The notes beneath the pieces are model-generated. The model worked only from the letters and a program-made list of their open reading frames with translations. It did not search any database and was not told the origin of the DNA. DNA of 64,000 nt from Himantopus leucocephalus (taxonomy: Eukaryota > Chordata > Aves > Charadriiformes > Recurvirostridae): the NCBI GenBank assembly GCA_003993805.1, contig RSEF01000003.1:79722339-79786338 (forward strand). Reading direction: 5' to 3'. The position numbers and the translations under genes were made by a program. This document shows positions 35,265-47,756 of this stretch, one piece after another. Each line of letters opens with the position of its first letter. Position 1 is the first letter of the stretch.

Positions 35265-37780
35265 GTGTGTATGGATATCTGATAAGTGTATAATAATGGG
35301 TTGTCAGGAAATGATGTTCTATAGGTTATAATTTCCATAGGCATTAGAGCAGGTGCTTTTATGATAAACAAACATAGCCAAAAAAATATGGAACCAACAT
35401 CTTTGTGAAAGATTGACATATTCAATATATTTTTATATTAGACAGAAGGATAAAAAACAAAATAAGTGCTTGGGACTATGTACCATCGTCTGTTCATGTG
35501 CTCAGGTCCATGTGATTCTGTGCAGGGACTGGGGGTAAAACCAACGCAACAGGTTGGAGTTCATTACGTAGTGATGAAACATGTGATAGGTTTTCATTTG
35601 GAGCAGCATAAATCTTCATCCAGTCAGATTAGGAACATGCATCGTTTATAAGGCAAAATTTGGTATTTTGTGCTTTTTGGCTAAGTGGGATATAATGCAT
35701 TCCTGTTTTCTACACTTGACTGCTCATCAGCTTTTAATTCATATTGAACAATAATGGTATTCTGTAGTGTGGAGATGGTATTGCAAGTAAAGATTGCAAT
35801 AATCACTGATGCTGATGTTTTATCAACAATCACCATATAGGAATGGGAAATGGCTCAAAACACACACTTCATAATGATTCATCCTTAACCTCACTAATTC
35901 TTCACTGGTAAATAATGATATCATTGCTCTAACCATGTCAGACATCATTTGTGTCTTGCCTTCCTTCCACAGTTGTTGAGTTTGAGTTCATTTTAACATG
36001 CTTTCTCCAGCAGAACAGCAGACACATGGAGCTGGCAGTGATGATAGGGCTGAGTTGAAAGTTTTCCCTTTCTTCCCCTGTGAAAATGCACGTTGAAATA
36101 GTATTCATACTTATCACAAAAAGGAGAAAAAGCATTTGGGGTTCTGAAATGTAATGGTAATAAGACACAGAAGAACATTTAGGAGAAGGAAAATTCAAAG
36201 TCTACATTCAGTGTTTTCCCCACTGTCAGAAACTCCACAGAAAATCAGCTTGAGACACCAATTTTCTTAAAGGAATCGGGATTTAGACATGACACAATCA
36301 CTAAAATAGTCAATGCATTAAACAGCTCAGCAGCATTTTCTGTCTGAGAAGGTTTTTTTATGTCCTGCCAGTGCTTTTACATGATATGAGTACATGGTTC
36401 AGCCAGGTTTCAGACTGTCTTCAGGGGAAGGGAGAAGTTGGGGCAGCTCTGGACAATTGTTCAGGTGTTTGGCTTTAAAAAAGAGTACTTTTCAGGGCTA
36501 AATGGTTAAATGGGTGCCCTTCAAAAAAGGAATAAATTGAAGATTCCACCAGATTAAACCCAGCATTTTGAACATTACTTTTAAAATTATTTTAAAAGAT
36601 ACTAATCAACAGTTTGCAGAACACGAGCAAAGGCTGAATTCATATTCACCCTACCAGGCAAGTTTAGAGCCCAGCGGAGCAGGACAGTGCACAGCGGGTA
36701 TATCCATTGCACGGTGTTAACCTTGCTGCTCCAGGGTGAATTTCACCACATCGATGGCAAAAAGGCTCCTGCCTGGGAACAGGCAAAGTCTATCAGGGAA
36801 TGTTTTTTGCCACCAAGAACTGTTTTCTGCCCCAGCTATTGCTTCTTGGAAACATGCGTCAAGAGCAGGCATCGCAGTGTCATCTCCCCCTTCAATGTCT
36901 GCAAGGTATGCATTTTCCTCTGAGCTAGTTTTCATTGTCTGTTTCTGCTGGCAGAAAAATATGCACTCTTAGGGCACAGTTCCTCTTACTTACTGCTACT
37001 TGAGGAGCAGAATCGCTTTTTGGTTACATAAGTCCCACCCCAAAGGCTTTGTGGAGATCTGTATTTGTTGGGGGTCCTTATACTGAACTATAAGGCCTTC
37101 TCCTTTTCCTCTTTCAAATCTTTCCTCCAGACCTTCCTTTCTAAGATTGCAAGGCCATGCAAACTGAAAGGACAAGTTTTAAATGAACACACAGCAACAG
37201 CTAATTGAAACCTGCTCCAGGTTCTGCGACCAGGTGGTGGTTCTGCATGAACCAGCGAGGAGGAGATGCTTCATGAGCTCAGTCTCAGCCACACAGTCCC
37301 AGAGGGAAGCATCATGTTCTGGCTTTCATTTTCAGCGGTTGGCTATGGAAATGGGCATGATTTTTAATAGCTTGTTCTACCCCACCGGCACAGCCCAGTT
37401 TCTTCCATCTCTTGTCTTTTTTCCACTTGGTTGATAAAGTCCTGCGTAAAGGGTATTGAATTTTACAGGTATTTGTAGAAAGAGGTAATAGCAATCTTGA
37501 ACTCAGGCAGAACAAGAGGGTAACCCACGCATTGAATAATGACAGACACGAGGGAGTGGTGGCACCGAGCTCTCAAGGGTTTCCAGGAGGAACTGGGGAA
37601 CCTGCCTCCTTTCAAAACTCTGACCCTCCAATCAGTAAATGGAGGAAGGATAATGAGCTTTTGTAATAGGTACAGGACTACTAATATAAGCTTGTCTTGC
37701 TGACATTCCTGTATTGAAATTATTATGTGTTCCTTTTCATGTGGAAGCAAGAATAAAAAATCCCTAGGATCCTAGTGTTT
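35265..37780. other. Unique sequence, no gene seen
   Basis: AT-rich single-copy DNA. The minus-strand open frame at 37463-37750 lies just downstream of the LINE relic and might be part of it, but I cannot match it to reverse transcriptase or 3' domains. Confidence 0.45.
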
Positions 37781-37789
37781 TGCTGGAGC

Positions 37790-38150
37790 CAGGAGTCTAC
37801 ACTGTGCCATGAGAAAGACAAAAATTTAAGCCAAATTCTCATCCACAAGTTGGAGGTGAGGACTAAATCGCCTTTTGCAGCAGCCAGCATCAGACCAAAG
37901 TGATCTTTTAAAAAGAAGCTGACTTTCTGTTGACAGAGATGGACACAGACATTGAATGATCTCAGGGCCAAAACTAAAAGAAGAATGTAGCTGGATCAGC
38001 AAAATGTCATGGTTAATAGTATCAAAAGCAACCAAAATAATTAAAAAGCAATAGGTCAGTCACATTGCCACACTCTGATGACTGTAATAAATAATTAAAA
38101 ATTCAAAACAATGCAGCCTCAGTATTATGGAAATCAAACTGGACTTTAGG
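37790..38150 (-). mobile_element. Decayed L3/L2-type LINE, reverse transcriptase fragment
   Basis: Minus-strand frames, broken by stops and at least one frameshift, carry successive reverse transcriptase motifs of the L2/L3/CR1 group of non-LTR retrotransposons. First is a TEAAL-like block near 38115-38130. Next is GNVTDLLLFN near 38050-38080. Then, after a 1-nt frameshift, comes AFDTINHDILL at about 37997-38029, the conserved RT motif usually written SAAFDTIDHDILL. It is followed by a QLLF-like block near 37910 and degenerate matches to GVPQGSVLSPLLF and YMRPLG near 37830-37870. A working element encodes RT plus an endonuclease; this copy is a pseudogene. Exact clade (L3 versus L2) needs alignment. 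Confidence 0.7.
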
Positions 38151-39520
38151 GAAATTTTGTGTGACTAGATGGTCAAACACACGATCATCTTTCCCTTCAT
38201 CTCCCCCCACAATCCTTTCCCAAGGTCTTAGGGATGGGAGGTGAAAGGGAAGGTGATAATTCAAGATGTTTAGGAGACAATGGTAACTTATTTATTATAA
38301 CAATAGCAGCACAATTCAAAAAAAATAAAACATAATCACAAACAAGCTGTAGGATTACCCATGTTGAAATAAAAGGATCAAACCCTCACAGATGCATTGA
38401 TTGCACTTGGCGGTATTTTGGATCTGGATCATGTAAAGCTTCTGCATGAACTTAATTTATTCCCATTAGCTCTGAGAATGTCAATGGGGCAACTCCAGCA
38501 CATGAAATCATACGTCTGCCTAGATTGTTGCAGTATCAGACTGTAGGGTGAATGTGACTAAGAAAAGTTGAAATAATCAGCTAAGAGATGGTGAGAGAAG
38601 GGAGATGGGATATACAAATAATTAAAAGGCAACAGAAAAAGGCAGCAAAAATTTCTGCAGAAGTTTCAAAAAGGAGTTTTGCTGTGTAATGACAAGAGCT
38701 CTTGATCAACTTGAAACAACTTAATAGGACTTGAAGGCTAGCTAGGCTTTTGCTTTCTTAAAGTGACGCTGTAAAACAGTTTGAGTGTATTGATATCTGA
38801 TTTTATTTTATATAACAAAACTGAAATTTGGTTTTGATTTATTTTCCCTCATTCAATTCTGGGAAGCACAGAAATACAAATATCCCACGAAGATGAAATA
38901 CTGAGTTGCTAACATCAAAAGCAATGTTCCCATTGACTTGACTTCCCAGCCTGTTGGCCCCTGTGGGCAGCAGGAGCAGCCGTGTCCATCCTATGGGTCA
39001 GAGCCGTTGTTGGGGCAATGCACGCTGCTTCAACAGTGCTTCCTGACTGCCGTGGCCCCCTAAGCCAGATGGGCATCCCTGCCCATTTTGCTGTCCACGG
39101 TAGCGTATCACCCAGTTAATTTTATATGATCAGGTGAAATAGCAAACCAAAATAGAGAAAGAAACACATGTTATAAGTCCTTACTCTAGTAAGGAGGTTG
39201 TACCTTACAACAGGACTTATCAACTATTAGCAGACATGAAAAAAAACCAAAAGATGCATTTTGACATGTCCCTGAGCTTCTCCCACTAAGATTGCCGAAG
39301 GAAAATATATCAAAATCCTTTCTGATCGAGAAGGCACATTAATCAGTACTTTTCTTGAGAATCAACCATTAAATGGAATGATCCATTTCAAGATTGGTGT
39401 GTAAATCCAATTTAGCAATTTGTCAGTAGAATGGAGGAGTTAAAAAATCTCTTAACCGAAATCATTAGTTATACCACTATTAGTTTTGAATTAAAGTTTA
39501 AACATGGTAGAATACAGAAA
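38151..39520. other. Unique sequence, no gene seen
   Basis: AT-rich single-copy DNA. The 5' part of the LINE might extend a little beyond 38150, but no further RT or endonuclease motif is recognisable. Confidence 0.45.
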
Positions 39521-39524
39521 GACA

Positions 39525-39635
39525 TAGGACCAGATTTCATGTTTGTTGCAATGGCATCCATTCCAGTTATTCCACTGAAGTCAGTGGAGCTTCTGATAAT
39601 TCATACTTTCTGCTGAAGCCCAATTTGGCTGATAA
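39525..39635 (+). repeat. Ancient sauropsid palindromic repeat
   Basis: Contains the palindromic core tccactgaagtcagtgga at 39571-39588 (8-bp arms, 2-nt spacer), preceded by 'aggaccagatttcat' and followed by 'cttctgataattcat' and 'gcccaatttggc'. This order (ggaccagattt, core, ctgatttacac-like, ggcccaatttggc) matches a common short palindromic repeat of birds, crocodilians and turtles. Probably a non-autonomous DNA element, but I do not assign a family. Confidence 0.5.
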
Positions 39636-41290
39636 TCTGACTGCTGGTAGAGAGCGCAACATATTATTCTTCCTGTGATCTGCACATTGCTTTTCAGCTA
39701 TAGATCCCAAAACGCATACTTGACGCCCAAGATCCTGGTTGTGGCTTTGATGTCAGCAAATCTGTAAAAATATCAAGACTCTACAAAGATTTCAAGATGT
39801 TAGTAGAAACACGTATGTCTCAAAGCCATAAGGGACAGGAGTCATAATAAACACAGTGGGTCAAGTTCACTGCTGATATTGATGATGGTATAAATGGCAG
39901 CGCAGATAAGATCTCAGACCGCTATAAGTGGTTAAAAAGATAACATACTGATTCTGAGTTAAAGAATCCAGTGAAGCTTAAAGTAGTGACTGTCAGTGGA
40001 AGAGGACAACGCACAGGCATCAACCAACCAAAACATTCCCTTCACCAACACCTTTTTGTGTTGCAACCTCTAAATGCCACCACTGGTGCAGGAAGACAAC
40101 ATCTATTAATATCAAATACAAACAGTTGTTGCTGGATTTTCTGCTGCAAAACTGGAAAAGCCCAGTGGAGACGCAGGATGGTGTTAGTATTAAAACACCT
40201 GGAGAAGTCATGATTCTGCTCTTCTGCATGCATCTCTCAGTCCTCCAGTCTTCCATAAGTTACTCACTTATATAACTTACTTTGGCAGCTATATAATGCC
40301 TTATCATTTATGTCTATCTAGCCAGTTCACAGCTGCTGTAGAAATTACGCTGGACCTTAGATTTTTTTCAGCTGCTTTTTTTTTTTTAAAATTTTGGCCC
40401 AAGAAATTGATTCATAGGAAAATATCTCTACACCTTTTCCCCCAGTCTAGCAATCTTACCCAAAAATCAATTCTACTAACCTGTGATCGTGGTTTTTTTT
40501 TGAAGCAAAATGATTGGTTGGAGTTTTGATTCAAGGAAAAGTGGCAAGATAGGGACAAAGCTGATGTCTTGCCAATAAAAATCAATTAATGTCACAACAA
40601 TATAAACAGGATCAGAAAAGAGTGGTACCACTGCTCCAGTCTGTCCTGAAACAGATGTAGCAAGATATAGTCACCCTCAAAACAATTGGTGTTACAACTT
40701 TTTTTTCAGAAAAGATTTTCAGAAAAGGTACTTGCTGCAAGCAAAGCTAGTAAGTTTCTCTGATAGCACTGAGATTTACAAAAATTGATTTTCTATTGCA
40801 CCGTGTCTTCTGGCTGGATGCTCTGGTGTCTAGTAGGGCCCAAGCAATGAGCAGAGTGTAGGCAGGAGTTGGGGTGTTTTGCCCTCTCAGGTAACTTCTC
40901 TGGCATCTCTTGGTGGGTATGCGCAGCCTGTAGCCACCTTCTCAGCTAGGGCACCAGAAAGGTCTGTCTCTTCTGTCATTTGCCTCTCTTCATGAAACAT
41001 GCAGGAACCAGGACGGCTTTGAACATTGTGTATTGCTGTTGGGTTGAGCTGGAAGTGCTAATGAGTTCAGAAGGAAGGTGTGGTGGAGGGGAAACAGTAT
41101 TTCTCTTTCACGCATGCACGCATACACATACACACCAGTATGTGCAAAACCAGCATGACCATGCAAGCCTTATTTTCTCAAGAAAGCAAGATTCAGAAAT
41201 TGTCATTGACTTCGCAGAGCCCTAAGCCAGGAGCATTGCTAGCTGTCACTGATGGGTCAGCCGGGTTGGTACTACAATTACATTGAGAGC
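39636..41290. other. Unique sequence, no gene seen
   Basis: AT-rich DNA with a T-run near 40379-40387 and a short CA-rich stretch (cacgcatgcacgcatacac) near 41109. No element or gene recognised. Confidence 0.5.
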
Positions 41291-41293
41291 TAT

Positions 41294-41390
41294 TGTCCTG
41301 GTTTGACGATATGTCTGTGTGTGTATAGATTTGATAGATAAAAGTAGTAGTAATCTGAGCAAGATGCAAATGGTATGGAATAAGGGGTGG
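41294..41390 (+). mobile_element. Possible truncated LTR-like end before an assembly gap
   Basis: TGTCCTGGTTTGACG at 41294 is close to the 5' terminus of avian ERVL-type LTRs and to the terminus seen at 10.4 kb in this window. The sequence beyond it does not clearly match that LTR, and an assembly gap follows. It may be another LTR subfamily, a truncated copy, or coincidence. Confidence 0.3.
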
Positions 41391-41400
41391 NNNNNNNNNN
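41391..41400. other. Assembly gap (10 N)
   Basis: Ten unresolved bases; the length is probably a placeholder. Confidence 0.99.
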
Positions 41401-43500
41401 TAGAGGAAGGCAGAATGTAATTGTACATGTGGCTGGAGAACCTTGTAATCTTCGGTCATATTTCAGATACCATTTCTACGAGAAGTGATTCTTTGCAGTC
41501 ATAGGCCTTTGAGTTTCAAGATAAGGTTTGAATGTACTTTTTTTATATAAAGCACTCAGACTTTAGCACATTTTTCTTCTGTTAAATATACATGAATATT
41601 TTTATGTGCTGGTAGTGGTGGTTGCAGACACGCCAAGACACATAAAAGGGAATGACAGCAAGGTGCAAGGAGCCTCAGGAAATCAGTGGTTTCATGTACA
41701 CCATTTTTGTGTTCTTGCAGCATTTGCATCTCATTTCCACTGTTTCCAGCCTTGGATTTCTTTTGCATTGTGCCAATTATTAAGCTGCTGTCAATCTATT
41801 ACCTCTGTGCAGCTTTCAAAAGTAATGTTTTAAATTAGGACAGGGAAGCAGGGAAGGTGTAAATGGCAACTGCTAGCATAAATCTGGCAGCATGAAAGTC
41901 CTGTTAATACAGAGAATCTTTTCAACTAAGAGACGCATGCTACTTCTGAGGTTTTCTTTTGAGTGAGGTTGTCAAGTCTGTGACTGACAATAATATAGGA
42001 AGTTTCTTAGTGCTTATGTGGGCTTCATAATATCCAGGGAATTAAGAGAGAAGAAGAAAAAATTACCATGGGTTAATGATGCATCTGACATTTGTTTATG
42101 CATTCCTATGTCCAGTTCACATGCAGCTAAGCTCAGTACTCACTTAATAGCTCTTTGTCTTTTTGTCACTATTTAGTTAAGAGGCAATTTTAATGACATA
42201 TACCTACATATCTTATACACTTATTTTACACAAAGAAGTTCTGTAAATTTCTCTTACATATTTTTTAACATAACTTAAGATTATAACACCTGAAGGAATT
42301 GAATAAAGCTGGCTGGAGCTGTCCTATTTATGCTGTGTGTTTGTGTTTTGCTCCTGAACTGCAGCAGGGTTGCAAAACCTCCTTAAATCCCAGGATAACT
42401 GAGGAAACCTTAGAGAGTCAGAAGGAAAAATGCCAGCTTGCTTTTCCCCAAAATTAAGACTTTACAGCTTTTTTCTTGCGATACTGGTCTTCAAAATGAA
42501 AACTGATACTAACCAGGAGCTAGCTGAACTGCAGCTGAACTTTATTTCTACATCAGGATGACGGGAGTGAGGCAGAACAAATACCATCTGGAAAAGCACT
42601 TTCAGGAGTTATAAAATGAGCACACCCTAAAGCCAGGCGTGGTCCTGGTGAGAGCATAGTGGAGGAAATCTAGCCATATTTGGGGTATGTGGGGAGCCTG
42701 GCCAACCCCCTGTAAGGCCCTGCCCACTGGTGCACAGCCTGCCACCTTGCTCTTGCTCAGTGTCCCTCCTGTGAAAGGTTCAGCCTGTTGTCACAGGCAT
42801 CAGCTGTTGTTGTATGGTCCTTACAAGGAGAACCCACTCAGCGGGTTCCTTGCCGGGGCATGTGTGACCCCCCAAGACACATGAAGCCTTTCCACCTCCT
42901 CCAGCACAAGAAAGGCACAAGGAAAGGAAGAAGCAAAGGAAGAGCCAAGCTTTGATGATCCTGAATGGCGTTTCCATTTTCTATTGGCACTCTGTTGGGC
43001 TTGTGCCTATCTTCAGTTCTCAGCCATAAACTTGATAATATTGCTCTCGAAAACCTTGGAGCTTTCTTGCAGTCTCACAGAGGAAATGGCCTTTGCAATC
43101 CACTTGCCTGCCAGCCACTATGGAGAACATCTCCTTCACCCCAAGCCGAGAAGTTTGTCAGTGGTTAACAAAGTCCAACTCACTTCAAGAATAGAGATAT
43201 TAACCCCAAAGTCTGATCTTCTTGCACCCATTTTTACCATGAACAGTCCACTCTGTAAAGCTCTTCTGCCCTTAAGGCAGAAGAGGGAATGAAGAGGGGA
43301 TGATCTAGGGGATGAAGGACAGCGTAGCTGCCATCCTGCCATCACTGTAGATGCCAAACGTCACACTCAGAAAGTAATCTCAGCTGCTAGAAGGAACATA
43401 AGGGAAGGAGAGTACGGTGTGAGCATAATGGTCTTTAGGCTGAAGTTGTTTCAGGCTGACTGGAATAGAAATCAGTAACACAGGGCAGGAAAACATCTCC
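41401..43500. other. Unique sequence, no gene seen
   Basis: Single-copy sequence with a more GC-rich stretch at 42.6-43.3 kb containing overlapping short frames on both strands. No domain, RNA or transposon recognised. Confidence 0.5.
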
Positions 43501-43502
43501 TG

Positions 43503-43550
43503 AGTTGTTAAGTTCAGTCCCCTGCTATCCCAGCTAACCATCTTATGTAC
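43503..43550 (-). mobile_element. Possible CR1 remnant
   Basis: The stretch gttaagttcagtcccctgct, then atcccagc, resembles on the reverse strand the CR1 3' segment commonly written 'catctagtccagtcccctgccatc'. Only about 45 bp match, so this is a weak call. Confidence 0.25.
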
Positions 43551-44479
43551 TTTCCTTCAGAAACGCAGGACTGTATAGCTGATTTGTCTTAAGAAGATAA
43601 ACCAGAAAATCTTAGGCTTAGTGTTCTTACCAAAAAATGGCATGGCAAGGCCTGCACTACTAATCTGAAAATAGAAAACAACAGGACTTCTAAACTCAGA
43701 GGACAGCAAGCTACGCTGTGTGGAAAATGTGAGAGAAAGCAGAAGGTTTTGACAAATGTTATGCAGCTCCAGCAGTTTCATTCATTGTATTAATTTAGTC
43801 ATAGCTGCAGTATACAAGAGGTGTGTATGACCTGCAGAGGGACATATTTTAAATACTTGCAGACGGAAAAACCATGAGCATTTTTCACAGAGCTATCTCA
43901 ACTAATCCTCAGGTCACATCTCTGAAACTGCCTGCAGAGAAACAAATACCACCCTGCAAACTTCCAGAAACAGCACCAACTAAAGTCATAATAACTTCTG
44001 TACACCCTGATTTTTAAAGTAACACCTTCTGGAGGGATTTTCTTCACCAGAGAGTTCAGGTGATGAACTCTCTGTTAAATTTGACTGAGCTTGTATGGGT
44101 GAATCCTTTCTGAAGTTTATTAGGTAGGAAAGAGTAGATGAGAGCTCTCTAACCCCAAACTGTCAGGATATTCATCATCTCTGGATTAGTTCCTCTGCCT
44201 GCAAAGTGAAGGAAGTGATATTAATGTTGAATTATATCCAGACTTGATCTTCCAGGTCTGTTTTCCATTTGTGGTAAAGACTATTCCATGTGCCAGATGC
44301 TGGTGTGTCTGTCATTCAATTTCTCTGGCAGGAGCAGTATCACGTTTGGAGGACACCATCTCTTGCTAACATCTCAGAGGACTTAAACTCTAATCTGTCA
44401 AACCAGCTGTGAGGGTTCTCTGTTTCTGCACAGATCTACCTGCTTTTCCTCCTTTAGGCCTACATTTCCGAGCTGGGGA

Positions 44480-45000
44480 GCGTTACTTCATGAAAAGTAT
44501 AAAGCAGAGAGCATGCATAAAGTGATCCTTCTTGTGTATATTCTCCCAGCTGTTGGTACCAGCCATTGAAAGACCACTCGTGTTGGAGGTTACATCTAAA
44601 ACACAGTCTATAGTAGCACTAGATAAACCTAATTTAACCACTTGGTGTGAACAAGCATTCCTTTCAGAGTGTCTGCTTAATAGTTTCAGGGAGTACCATC
44701 CATATTCTGGATCATAGGATGCGGTGAAGAATTGTTTCTGATTCACCCACTCTGTCTGAAAGGGTACTCATTTGTATCCTCTCTCAGTTGTGCCCTTTTA
44801 ACCAAAGTGTTTTAATTTAGTCAGTATTTCCTTGTCTGGAATCTATTCCAAAGACCTTAGGCAACCATTTCCTATCTTCCATCATCTTTGACATCCTTTC
44901 CTGCACCCTTTCCTGTTATTTTCACAATGAAGTGACCAAAACCATATGCAGTGTTCAGGAGGAATTTACTGTTGTGGTTTTTTTTTTCTTTTTTCCCAAT
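44480..45000 (-). mobile_element. Decayed CR1-type LINE, 3' portion
   Basis: Read on the minus strand, 44995-44870 gives 'ctgaacactgcatatggttt', 'tggtcacttcattgtgaaaa', 'ggaaagggtgcaggaaagga' and 'tgtcaaagatgatggaa'. These follow in order the CR1 segment 'ttgaatactgtgtgcagttctggtcacctcatctcaaaaa..gaaaaggtgcagagaagggcaacaaagatgatcaaagg'. Further on, 'aacaattcttcaccgcatcc' near 44705-44740 resembles the 'ttctttacccagcacat' segment, and the end near 44480-44540 resembles CR1 3' untranslated sequence. The copy is heavily diverged and non-functional. The extent of the 3' part is approximate. Confidence 0.55.
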
Positions 45001-47396
45001 TCTTTCTAGAATAATTCCTGATATCCTATTTTCCAAATGCTGCACTGTTTTTAGGAACATATCTCAAATGATTACTAGATTTCTCTGATTAGCAATAGTA
45101 ACTTATTAGAGTTCATCTGTTTGTTTATAATTATGCTTACAGAGAAACCACTCCAGCTTACATGTGTTTTTGTCAATCCCTCTAACATTCATGTATATCC
45201 CTTCCAACCACGGTCTTCTTTATCATTCAAACCAATCTCTACATGGCTTAAGACATGGATTAAAATATCAGACATACTTTATCTTTGGACAGATCCATTC
45301 ATTCTGTAGGAATGTTATGAGGTAGGACCACCGGAACGCCAATACTTTTCCTGTATCCTGAAGCAATTCCACAGAAAAAGGACGATAAATTTCCCAGTCC
45401 TTGAAAAAACAGTCTAGAGCATCTTAATACACAGAACTAATGTCTAATCCATCCATCAGACTCTCATTGACTAATCCAGAAAAAGAATTAGGCAGGACTT
45501 TGAAATAAGCATCCATGTGGGCTAAGCTGAATGCTTAGATTCGTGTGCCAAATACAGATCCTGCAATTTTACAACTCAGCCCATTAAGCGGTATTTTAAG
45601 CTGCCTCAGTAGCTCCCTAGATGTAGTTCAGTGAATGTCTGGTGTCTTTAAATTTTTTTTAGAGAGTTTCAGTCTGGATGTACATGTCTCAGTGATCTGT
45701 AATTTGCAAGTCATTAACATTGTTGAATGACATGGGTCTTTTTTTGAGGAAGGAGTTGTTTTTTCTATTTTAGGACTTACCTGGGGCTTACTTTGGCTTT
45801 ATCCAGAGCTCTCCTGTTTGTCTAGTGAGAGTGCCTTTACATTGAGAACTGAGCATTGCTTTGAACATGGGCATGCCTCTTCCCTTTGTTTTTATTATAA
45901 AAAGTCCAAAACTTTTAAAGTGCAGTAAGGTTTGGGCTATGGAATCACATGAAAAGCTCTCCAGGGCATCCCCACGATTCATGTATCAAGTCAGAGCTCT
46001 GTTTTCAGGCTTTCCAATCTCTCATGCAGCTTTCCAATCTCTCATGCAGCTTTCCTGAACCACAGGAAGGTTTTGTGCATCTCATTCAACTTCTTAACTG
46101 CCTGTGAACCACTTGGCTTTATACAAATCAGTCCACTTCATGAGCAGATACTGAACTGCAGCATTCATGGCCCAGAAAGCTGACTGGAGCAATGTCATCA
46201 ATAAGGGTTTGATATTGCCATACCTATGGTAGCTACTCATTTGAGGAAGCTGTTTCACAGAATGCAGGTGAACAACATAAGCACCGTGAAGAATCATATG
46301 ACAAAACACTGTAAACATCAATTCAATTCATTCCAAGTTTCATAACCTTGGAAAATCAAAGACTCAGTTAACCACTCTGAAAAATAAAATTAGAGGACCT
46401 TTTAGTATTTAAACCCTCCTGCTACTCCACCTCTATGACCATACTGTACAGTGTTACTGTTCTCAACCCTATTTCCCCTACTGTGTTTCTTTTTGCCTTT
46501 CTGGGAATACAAGTGTATACATTTATATCCTTATTACATTTTTGCAGTTCTCCTTTGGCATCTCATGCTAAAAATGCATTATATAGATAGCAAAACTTAA
46601 TAGATTTTGAAAAAGGGAAAGTCTACTACTGAAGTCCACTGTAGCTAGTGCCTAGTAGATTTGATTTTTCTGCTCAAGGCGCAAATGGTGTAGAAGCAGT
46701 CACCATAACTAACTTGACTAAGGTGAGGCTGGAAGAGTGAGTGGAACCTATGCAGGGATCTGGAATTCTAAACCTGGTGTAATCACAACTAAAGAAACAT
46801 TAGAGTCTGGTCTGGACAAATATATCAAAGCAAAGAAATTCATTTATTTCACCTGAAAATTCATCACTGCAGGATTTCACCTGAAATTTCTACTATATAA
46901 AGAATAATTCTTTGGTATATAATAATATTTTCCAGGGATGTAGAGCATACTCTTTAGGTTTATTGCTTTTCTCATGCACCCACAAAATATATGATTCTGA
47001 GGAAATTATATCATCTAACAGAATTGGGAAACAAGAGGAATCATCTAATGCCATTAAAACAGAATCTGTGTTTATGTGCAAATTTTAGCTTTGAAAAGTA
47101 GGAGTGGATTTATGTCAACAAGCTTTACGTTCTCTCGCAAACCTCTTTTGAAAATGTCATATGGTTTTATTAATTACTTTAAAAGCAAACTGCTTGCTTG
47201 AAGACATTATCTGTCATAATATTTATAGGCAATACCTATGCCTCTGGAAAAATAACCCTTGTCTGTTAGTGGTCTATGATCTGCAAACACTGAGGCATGC
47301 TGTTACAAAGATTTTTTTCTAGCTTGAAAAAGGTGTTCCTGTAGTATAGCATCTCACAGCAATAATCCAGACACCTGGATCTGAAAAAAGCAGCTT
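45001..47396. other. Unique AT-rich sequence, no gene seen
   Basis: Apart from the 20-bp tandem duplication inside it, nothing is recognised. Frames are short and on both strands. Confidence 0.5.
46011..46050 (+). repeat. Two exact 20-bp tandem copies
   Basis: The unit tttccaatctctcatgcagc occurs twice head-to-tail without mismatch and is followed by a further tttcc. Probably a replication-slippage duplication. Confidence 0.97.
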
Positions 47397-47414
47397 AAAA
47401 AAAAAAAAAAAAAA
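47397..47414 (+). repeat. Poly-A run
   Basis: Eighteen consecutive A. No retrotransposon body is recognisable immediately upstream, so it is treated as a simple homopolymer rather than a retroposon tail. Confidence 0.9.
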
Positions 47415-47756
47415 TCAAACAGACAGTTTTAAAGCTATGGTAACAGCGAAAACTGTGCATTCAGATGCCCAAGGTGGCTTTGTCCTTTGTGTAAAAAGGT
47501 CACAGAAATTTTTACAGCGATCTCATGAAGCGCGCTCTGAGCAAGCGTGCAATCCCCCTCGATGCAAGCCCCTGGGGGAGGATCCTGAACTGTCATTATT
47601 GCAGGCGCATCAGTGCAGCAGATACTAATGCTGCGGTTGTGTCACCCTCCAGATGGGAAGAAGAGCAAGGTATCAGTCTGGCACATCAGGACAAGTTTTA
47701 TAAGCATTTATGTAGCAATAGATACAGACAGGCATCTGCCATGATGGTTAGGAGGA

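Noticed and set aside
46301..46325. Match to the miR-30 seed region (ctgtaaacatca)
   Set aside because: Only about 10 bases match and there is no flanking hairpin arm.
47397..47414. Poly-A run as a retroposon tail
   Set aside because: No processed pseudogene or LINE/SINE body can be recognised upstream and no flanking target-site duplication was seen.
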